Positions 59,677 through 64,000 of a stretch of DNA of 64,000 bases are shown piece after piece. The stretch covers positions 744,001 through 808,000 of the forward strand of contig NZ_CAMYMK010000007.1 in the NCBI RefSeq assembly GCF_947259545.1, read 5' to 3'. The notes beneath the pieces were generated by a model that saw only the letters and a program-made list of their open reading frames with translations, was not told where the DNA came from and did no database searches. This DNA is from an uncultured Marinobacter sp. GTDB taxonomy: Bacteria > Pseudomonadota > Gammaproteobacteria > Pseudomonadales > Oleiphilaceae. Each line of letters opens with the position of its first letter. Positions within the stretch are counted from its first letter, which is position 1. A program made the position numbers and the translations under genes.

Positions 59677-60378
59677 ATGGCAGCCATCGCACAGTCCATC
59701 CGTCGTAGTGCCATTGGGCTCGGCCTGTTTGCGGTCATCACCGGCGGCACCATCGCTGTCACCCAGGTTCTGACCGCTGATCGCATTGCCGAGCAGGCCG
59801 CCCGCGCCGAAGCCAGGGCCCTGTTCGAAATCATTCCCGAGAGCCGTCATGACAACGACCTGCTGAGGGATACCGTGCAATTGCCGGCAAGTGATCGCCT
59901 GCCCCAATCCGGCCCTATAACGGCCTGGGTCGCACGCTCCAATGGGCAACCGGTCGGGGTGATTCTTCCCGCTGTCGCGCCCGACGGCTATTCTGGGGAT
60001 ATTCGCCTGCTGGTCGGTATCGACCTTGAAGGCAACGTCCTGGGTGTACGGGTGACAAGTCACAAAGAGACACCAGGCCTTGGTGACCGCATCGAAACCA
60101 AGAAGTCCGACTGGATTTATTCCTTTGAAGGGCGCAACCTCAGGGACCCGGTTCCCAGGCGCTGGAACGTGAAAAAGAACGGCGGTGTGTTTGACCAGTT
60201 TACCGGCGCCACCATCACCCCCAGGGCCGTGGTAAAGGCCGTTCAGAAGACACTGATCTACTTTCGCCAGAACCGGCAGGAACTGCGGAAAATTCTCAAT
60301 GAGACTCCGGAAAAGCGGAGCGCGCCCATCATTCCCGACGCCGTCGCTGGCCAACATCAAGACGCGGAGCACTCCTGA
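59677..60378 (+). CDS. rsxG: Rnf complex subunit RsxG/RnfG
   Basis: A 233-residue periplasmic flavoprotein with one N-terminal helix ([20 protein letters not shown]) and the FMN-bonding motif TGATITP, plus [36 protein letters not shown] typical of the FMN-binding domain. The AGGGGT site lies in the end of rsxD. Confidence 0.95.
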   Translation: MAAIAQSIRRSAIGLGLFAVITGGTIAVTQVLTADRIAEQAARAEARALFEIIPESRHDNDLLRDTVQLPASDRLPQSGPITAWVARSNGQPVGVILPAVAPDGYSGDIRLLVGIDLEGNVLGVRVTSHKETPGLGDRIETKKSDWIYSFEGRNLRDPVPRRWNVKKNGGVFDQFTGATITPRAVVKAVQKTLIYFRQNRQELRKILNETPEKRSAPIIPDAVAGQHQDAEHS

Positions 60379-60380
60379 TC

Positions 60381-61097
60381 ATGGCAACCAAGACCAACTC
60401 GGAAATCGTTCGTGAAGGCCTTTGGACCAACAACCCCGCCCTGGTCCAGGTACTCGGACTGTGCCCCTTGCTGGCAGTCACCAGCACCGTGGTTAATGCC
60501 ATCGGACTGGGGCTGGCGACCCTTATGGTATTGATGGGATCAAACCTGGCAGTCTCCCTTATCCGGAACTTCGTCAGCGAATCCGTGCGCCTGCCCGCGT
60601 TCGTGATGATCATCGCCTCCTTTGTCACCTGTGCCGAATTACTGATGCAGGCTTTCACTTACGAGCTGTACCAGATTCTCGGCATTTTTATCCCGCTGAT
60701 CGTCACCAACTGCGCCATCCTCGGCCGTGCCGATGCTTTCGCGTCAAAGAACACGCCGGTTCCAGCGTTGCTGGACGGTGTCATGATGGGATTGGGCTTC
60801 CTTGCCGTATTGATCGTTCTTGGCGCCATGCGTGAACTGATTGGCCAGGGCACCCTGTTTACCGATATGGATTTGCTGCTCGGTCCCATGGCCGCAGACT
60901 GGGGCATACGGCCCCTGGAAAATTATCCGGATATGCTGTTCATGGTGCTGCCACCGGGGGCATTCGTCGGGCTCGGCCTGTTGATTGCCCTCAAGAACAG
61001 CATCGATAATCAGATCAAGGAGCGCCGCAGCGCCAGGGTCACCGAGCCGGTCACCAGTGGCAGCAAGCGGGTGCGGGTCACGGGGCAGGTTTCCTGA
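60381..61097 (+). CDS. rsxE: Rnf complex subunit RsxE/RnfE
   Basis: A 238-residue six-helix membrane subunit paralogous to RsxA, with [21 protein letters not shown] at the N-terminus and [15 protein letters not shown] carrying the second cysteine of the RnfA-RnfE intramembrane cluster. It starts three bases after rsxG and ends just before nth. Confidence 0.96.
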   Translation: MATKTNSEIVREGLWTNNPALVQVLGLCPLLAVTSTVVNAIGLGLATLMVLMGSNLAVSLIRNFVSESVRLPAFVMIIASFVTCAELLMQAFTYELYQILGIFIPLIVTNCAILGRADAFASKNTPVPALLDGVMMGLGFLAVLIVLGAMRELIGQGTLFTDMDLLLGPMAADWGIRPLENYPDMLFMVLPPGAFVGLGLLIALKNSIDNQIKERRSARVTEPVTSGSKRVRVTGQVS

Positions 61098-61098
61098 T

Positions 61099-61737
61099 AT
61101 GAACCGTGAAAAGCGAATTGAGATTTTCACTCGCCTGCGGGACAACAATCCCAACCCTACGACCGAGCTGAACTACTCGACGCCCTTTGAGCTGCTGGTC
61201 GCCGTGATACTGTCCGCCCAGGCTACCGATGTCGGGGTCAACAAGGCCACCGACAAGCTGTTTCCGGTTGCCAATACGCCTGCCACCATCCTCGCCCTGG
61301 GTGTCGATGGCCTGAAGGAATACATCAAGACCATCGGCCTGTTTAACAGCAAGGCGGAGAATGTCATCAAGACTTGCCGGATCCTGCTGGAAAAACACGG
61401 GGGCGAGGTGCCCGATAATCGTGAGGATCTGGAAGCCCTCCCCGGGGTTGGCCGAAAAACAGCGAATGTAGTGCTCAATACCGCATTTGGCCAACCAGCC
61501 ATGGCCGTCGATACTCACATTTTCCGGGTATCCAACCGAACCGGTATCGCTCCGGGGAAGAACGTTCTGGAAGTGGAAAAGCGTTTAATGCGCCTGGTGC
61601 CCAAGGAGTTTCTTCTGGATGCCCACCATTGGCTGATTCTTCACGGCCGTTACATTTGTACCGCGAGAAAGCCCAAGTGTGGGGCCTGTCCCATTGAGGA
61701 TCTGTGCGAGTTCAAACTGAAGCGGGATTACCTGTAG
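61099..61737 (+). CDS. nth: Endonuclease III
   Basis: A 212-residue base-excision repair glycosylase/AP lyase for oxidised pyrimidines. Helix-hairpin-helix LPGVGRKTANVVLN with catalytic Lys, catalytic Asp in AVDTHIFRVSNR, and the C-terminal [4Fe-4S] loop CTARKPKCGACPIEDLC. ATG 61099 is one base after the rsxE stop; the rsxABCDGE-nth order is classical. Confidence 0.97.
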   Translation: MNREKRIEIFTRLRDNNPNPTTELNYSTPFELLVAVILSAQATDVGVNKATDKLFPVANTPATILALGVDGLKEYIKTIGLFNSKAENVIKTCRILLEKHGGEVPDNREDLEALPGVGRKTANVVLNTAFGQPAMAVDTHIFRVSNRTGIAPGKNVLEVEKRLMRLVPKEFLLDAHHWLILHGRYICTARKPKCGACPIEDLCEFKLKRDYL

Positions 61738-61761
61738 CGGGCAAGTCACGGGAGTGATGGG

Positions 61762-61791
61762 CAGCCGCCAGGACAAAGCGCCCGGCGGCTG
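61762..61791. terminator. Hairpin between convergent nth and chalcone isomerase-like genes
   Basis: CAGCCGCC (61762-61769) and GGCGGCTG (61784-61791) form an 8-bp stem with a 14-base loop. No T-run follows on either side, so termination is only suggested by location. Confidence 0.4.
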
Positions 61792-61806
61792 AACTACCCT
61801 GGTGGA

Positions 61807-62385
61807 TTAACGTAGGCCCAGCATGCTGGCTTTCAGGTCTTTCTGGGCAGGCTTATTGGACAACCAGATGCCAAACAGCGCCTTCTTGAACTCCAGATCA
61901 CCCACAGTATCGCGGATTTCCCCATTTTTGAGGACACGTACCCCTTCTGACGGGAGATAGACGAGATCAAATACGTCCCCCGCCTTGATCTCTTCCTCAA
62001 AGACCGACATGAACTGATCCACATCGCCCTGGATCGCTGACAGATCCCCATCGTTCGCATTTTTGAAGCCTTCCAGGGTGGCCTCCGTCATACGCTCACT
62101 GGTAATCATGTCGGAAATGATATGCAGTGTAATGGCCTGCGGTTCGTTGGCATCAATAACAGCCTGACCATCATCAATGCTTTCCGGCACATACAGCCCG
62201 CCCACGTATAGATCCATGAACCATTTTGAGCGGGTGCCGGCACCGTTTAGCGTAAGCTCGGTGTCCATGGCGGAATAGGTATCCGGGACATCCACGCCTT
62301 CCACCGTAAGAGCCGACGCTGGAGCCGACAGCGCAGCAGACAGTGCCAATGGCACCAAACCTGTTGATAGAGCCTTTTTCATCAT
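61807..62385 (-). CDS. Chalcone isomerase-like secreted protein
   Basis: A 192-residue protein with a signal peptide (KKALSTGLVPLALSAALSAPASA) and the bacterial chalcone isomerase-like domain: VDVPDTYSAMDTELTLNGAGTRSKWFMDLYVGGLYVPES, then KAGDVFDLVYLPSEGVRVLKNG and ALFGIWLSNKPAQKDLKASMLG. The bacterial relatives are periplasmic and lack plant-type activity as far as known; function is unknown. Tandem ATGs at 62385 and 62382 follow AAAAGGAAAGG. Confidence 0.87.
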   Translation of the reverse strand: MMKKALSTGLVPLALSAALSAPASALTVEGVDVPDTYSAMDTELTLNGAGTRSKWFMDLYVGGLYVPESIDDGQAVIDANEPQAITLHIISDMITSERMTEATLEGFKNANDGDLSAIQGDVDQFMSVFEEEIKAGDVFDLVYLPSEGVRVLKNGEIRDTVGDLEFKKALFGIWLSNKPAQKDLKASMLGLR

Positions 62386-62530
62386 CCTTTCCTTTTCAGT
62401 CGTCATTATTGAGTTATTTTATTTTTATACCGGGTTTCGACAGCCTATCCCTGCCCGGAAAACCATTCTAACAGGGCAGATATGGGCCATTACGCAACCT
62501 GGTTCTCATTTGAGGGCGTACTGAAACAGA

Positions 62531-62559
62531 AAAGCCGGCCATTTTCCATGGCCGGCTTT
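62531..62559 (-). terminator. rpoS terminator
   Basis: Perfect 12-bp stem AAAGCCGGCCAT / ATGGCCGGCTTT with a five-base loop. On the minus strand it ends in TTTTCTGTTTC and lies 30 bases after the rpoS stop. Confidence 0.85.
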
Positions 62560-62589
62560 CGAAGATGATAAAGCTCTAATGGTTACGGG

Positions 62590-63588
62590 TTACATGAACA
62601 GCAATGAGCCAGACAGACCTTCCTTCTCCAGAATCTCACGGAGACGACGCAGAGCCTCGACCTGAATCTGGCGTACACGCTCGCGGGTCAGGCCTATCTC
62701 CTGCCCTACTTCCTCCAGGGTACTGACGGGATAGCCACGTAAGCCAAAGCGACGGGAAAGCACTTCCTGCTGCTTCTCACTGAGTTGATCAATCCATTTC
62801 TCGACACAGGAACACATGTTGTTGTCCTGTAGGAGATCGGCGGGATCCGAGGCACCTTCATCTGCAACGGTGTCCAGCAGGGATTTCTCGCCGCCAGCCC
62901 CAATTGGGGTGTCCATGGAAGCCACCCGCTCATTCAACCCAAGCATGCGCTTTACATCACCCACGGGCTTATCGACCATACGGGCGATTTCTTCCGCTGA
63001 AGGTTCGTGATCCAGCTTCTGGGTCAACTCACGGGCTGCACGCAGATAAAGGTTAAGTTCCTTGACGACGTGAATGGGCAACCGGATGGTGCGGGTCTGG
63101 TTCATGATGGCCCGCTCAATCGTCTGGCGAATCCACCAGGTTGCGTAGGTAGAGAACCGAAACCCACGCTCAGGATCAAACTTTTCCACCGCACGGATCA
63201 AACCGAGGTTACCCTCCTCAATCAGATCCAGCAGGGTCAGGCCCCGATTGACGTACCTGCGGGCAATTTTTACCACTAACCGCAGGTTACTTTCGATCAT
63301 ACGTTTACGTCCGGACTCTTCACCCTTTCGGGCCAGTCTGGCGAAATACACTTCTTCTTCGGGAGTAAGCAGTGGGGAGAAACCAATCTCGTTCAGATAC
63401 AACTGGGTTGCATCGAGTTGTTTCTGGCTTGTGAAATATCGGCCCTGGGCCGGTATACCATCTTCAACTTCCGCTACTTCCGTGTCAGAAGATTCCTTTT
63501 CGACCTTGTCTTCTGCCAGAAGCTGCTCCTCAGCCTCTTCGACGTCACTTACACGGTCGATGATGAGTTCTTCTTGCTCTGCTGACAT
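62590..63588 (-). CDS. rpoS: Sigma factor RpoS (sigma38)
   Basis: A 332-residue stationary-phase/general stress sigma factor. Acidic N-terminal region, region 1.2 ([27 protein letters not shown]), 2.1-2.4 ([57 protein letters not shown]), region 3, and 4.2 ([29 protein letters not shown]). ATG 63588 has a GGGG site eight bases upstream. It sits directly downstream of nlpD, from which rpoS is commonly transcribed. The leader holds a GCTCAC/GTGAGC hairpin at 63624-63649. Confidence 0.97.
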   Translation of the reverse strand: MSAEQEELIIDRVSDVEEAEEQLLAEDKVEKESSDTEVAEVEDGIPAQGRYFTSQKQLDATQLYLNEIGFSPLLTPEEEVYFARLARKGEESGRKRMIESNLRLVVKIARRYVNRGLTLLDLIEEGNLGLIRAVEKFDPERGFRFSTYATWWIRQTIERAIMNQTRTIRLPIHVVKELNLYLRAARELTQKLDHEPSAEEIARMVDKPVGDVKRMLGLNERVASMDTPIGAGGEKSLLDTVADEGASDPADLLQDNNMCSCVEKWIDQLSEKQQEVLSRRFGLRGYPVSTLEEVGQEIGLTRERVRQIQVEALRRLREILEKEGLSGSLLFM

Positions 63589-63771
63589 ATCTTTGCCCCG
63601 CCTCTCAATAATCCTGGTTGTCCGCTCACGACTTCTTATTATTGTGAGCACCTGCTGTATTCGCGTTCTTGTTCAGGACATTTAGCTATTGGCTGGCTAC
63701 TACCGTAACCATTATTTTTGTTCTTTGCTGTCGGCTTTCTTGTCAGTGCCGGGATCTGGCAAGCTCCCTGC

Positions 63772-64000
63772 TCAGCGTGGCGGTAAGTAGTGCCTTGGGT
63801 CAACCGGATTGCCATTTTTCCGAATCTCAAAATGCAATTTGGGTCGATCCGAACCGCTGCTTCCAAGCTCTGCAATTACTTGCCCGGCTTTTACATCCTC
63901 CCCTTCCTGCACCAGAATCTTCCGGTTGTGGGCGTAAGCACTCAAATAGTGCTCATTATGGTTCACAATAACCAGATTACCGTATCCAAGCAATCCGCTG
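63772..64000 (-). CDS. nlpD: NlpD, LytM-domain amidase activator (5' end outside window)
   Basis: Only the last 75 or so codons are present; the frame is open to the window edge. The sequence LLGYGNLVIVNHNEHYLSAYAHNRKILVQEGEDVKAGQVIAELGSSG, then PKLHFEIRKNGNPVDPRHYLP, is the C-terminal M23/LytM fold. The second metal motif reads KLHFE, where active peptidases have HLHFE. This matches NlpD, a catalytically degenerate activator of the AmiC amidase in cell separation. The position before rpoS supports the name. Confidence 0.92.
   Translation of the reverse strand, partial: SGLLGYGNLVIVNHNEHYLSAYAHNRKILVQEGEDVKAGQVIAELGSSGSDRPKLHFEIRKNGNPVDPRHYLPPR

Noticed and set aside
58666..60372. 568-codon open frame antisense to rsxD and rsxG
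   Set aside because: Spans two clear Rnf genes on the other strand; translation has no recognisable domain and arises from GC-rich codon use.
63624..63649. rpoS leader hairpin as a riboswitch
   Set aside because: Only a six-base stem is visible with no aptamer-like conserved structure; mentioned under rpoS but not called as a feature.

Overview
The window looks like an ordinary chromosomal segment of a marine gammaproteobacterium, most likely Marinobacter or a close relative. This is inferred from gene content and order (metG next to rsxABCDGE-nth, rpoS next to nlpD, purMN, hda, an imuA-imuB-dnaE2 cassette, oadGAB) and from moderately GC-rich coding sequence. No prophage, insertion sequence or CRISPR array is visible. 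Almost everything is core metabolism, translation, envelope and repair. The less ordinary material is in the intergenic structured DNA.

Region by region. 1-6.4 kb: proteostasis and stress genes: a 5'-truncated FtsH paralogue facing a minus-strand group with a universal stress protein, a Lon-like protease, a DUF202 membrane protein and an RlmA-type rRNA methyltransferase. 6.5-8.8 kb: a carrier-like transporter coupled to a Tat-exported aldo/keto reductase. 8.8-14.5 kb: phhB, then the SOS mutagenesis operon imuA-imuB-dnaE2 behind a clear LexA box. 14.5-18 kb: oadGAB sodium-pumping oxaloacetate decarboxylase. 18.2-21 kb: dbpA, a DUF2058 gene and a secreted CHRD protein. 21-26 kb: a minus-strand stable-RNA and amino acid block, alaS, lysC, csrA, tRNA-Ser(GCT) and two identical tRNA-Arg(ACG), ending in a structured element bounded by a tRNA-Arg 3' remnant. 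26-31 kb: an RDD protein, lptFG, pepA-holC. 31-36 kb: valS, panE and a cobalamin adenosyltransferase. 35.8-42 kb: a chemoreceptor with a FliA-type promoter, ampD-ampE and a DUF1631 protein. 42-48.6 kb: nadC, the minus-strand operon DUF2066 / CDP-alcohol transferase / hda / parA / yqcC, then purM-purN. 48.6-53.3 kb: DUF3108, avtA, DUF416, dcd, apbC. 53.5-61.7 kb: metG, the complete Rnf electron-transport operon and nth. 61.8-64 kb: a chalcone isomerase-like secreted protein, rpoS and the 3' end of nlpD.

The genes form several functional sets: translation (valS, metG, alaS, three tRNAs, dbpA, rlmA); replication and repair (hda, holC, dnaE2, nth, dcd); envelope (lptFG, ampDE, nlpD); sodium/redox energetics (oadGAB and rsxABCDGE, a sodium or proton pump); and global regulators (csrA, rpoS).

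The most unusual observation is a pair of about 110-nt palindromic elements, at 31168-31277 and 52079-52186. They share an almost identical 54-nt core (52 of 54 positions) but are closed by long, perfectly paired arms whose sequences are unrelated between the two copies. Pairing has been kept while arm sequence has changed. The second most unusual is a tRNA-Arg-derived multi-hairpin element at 21002-21136.
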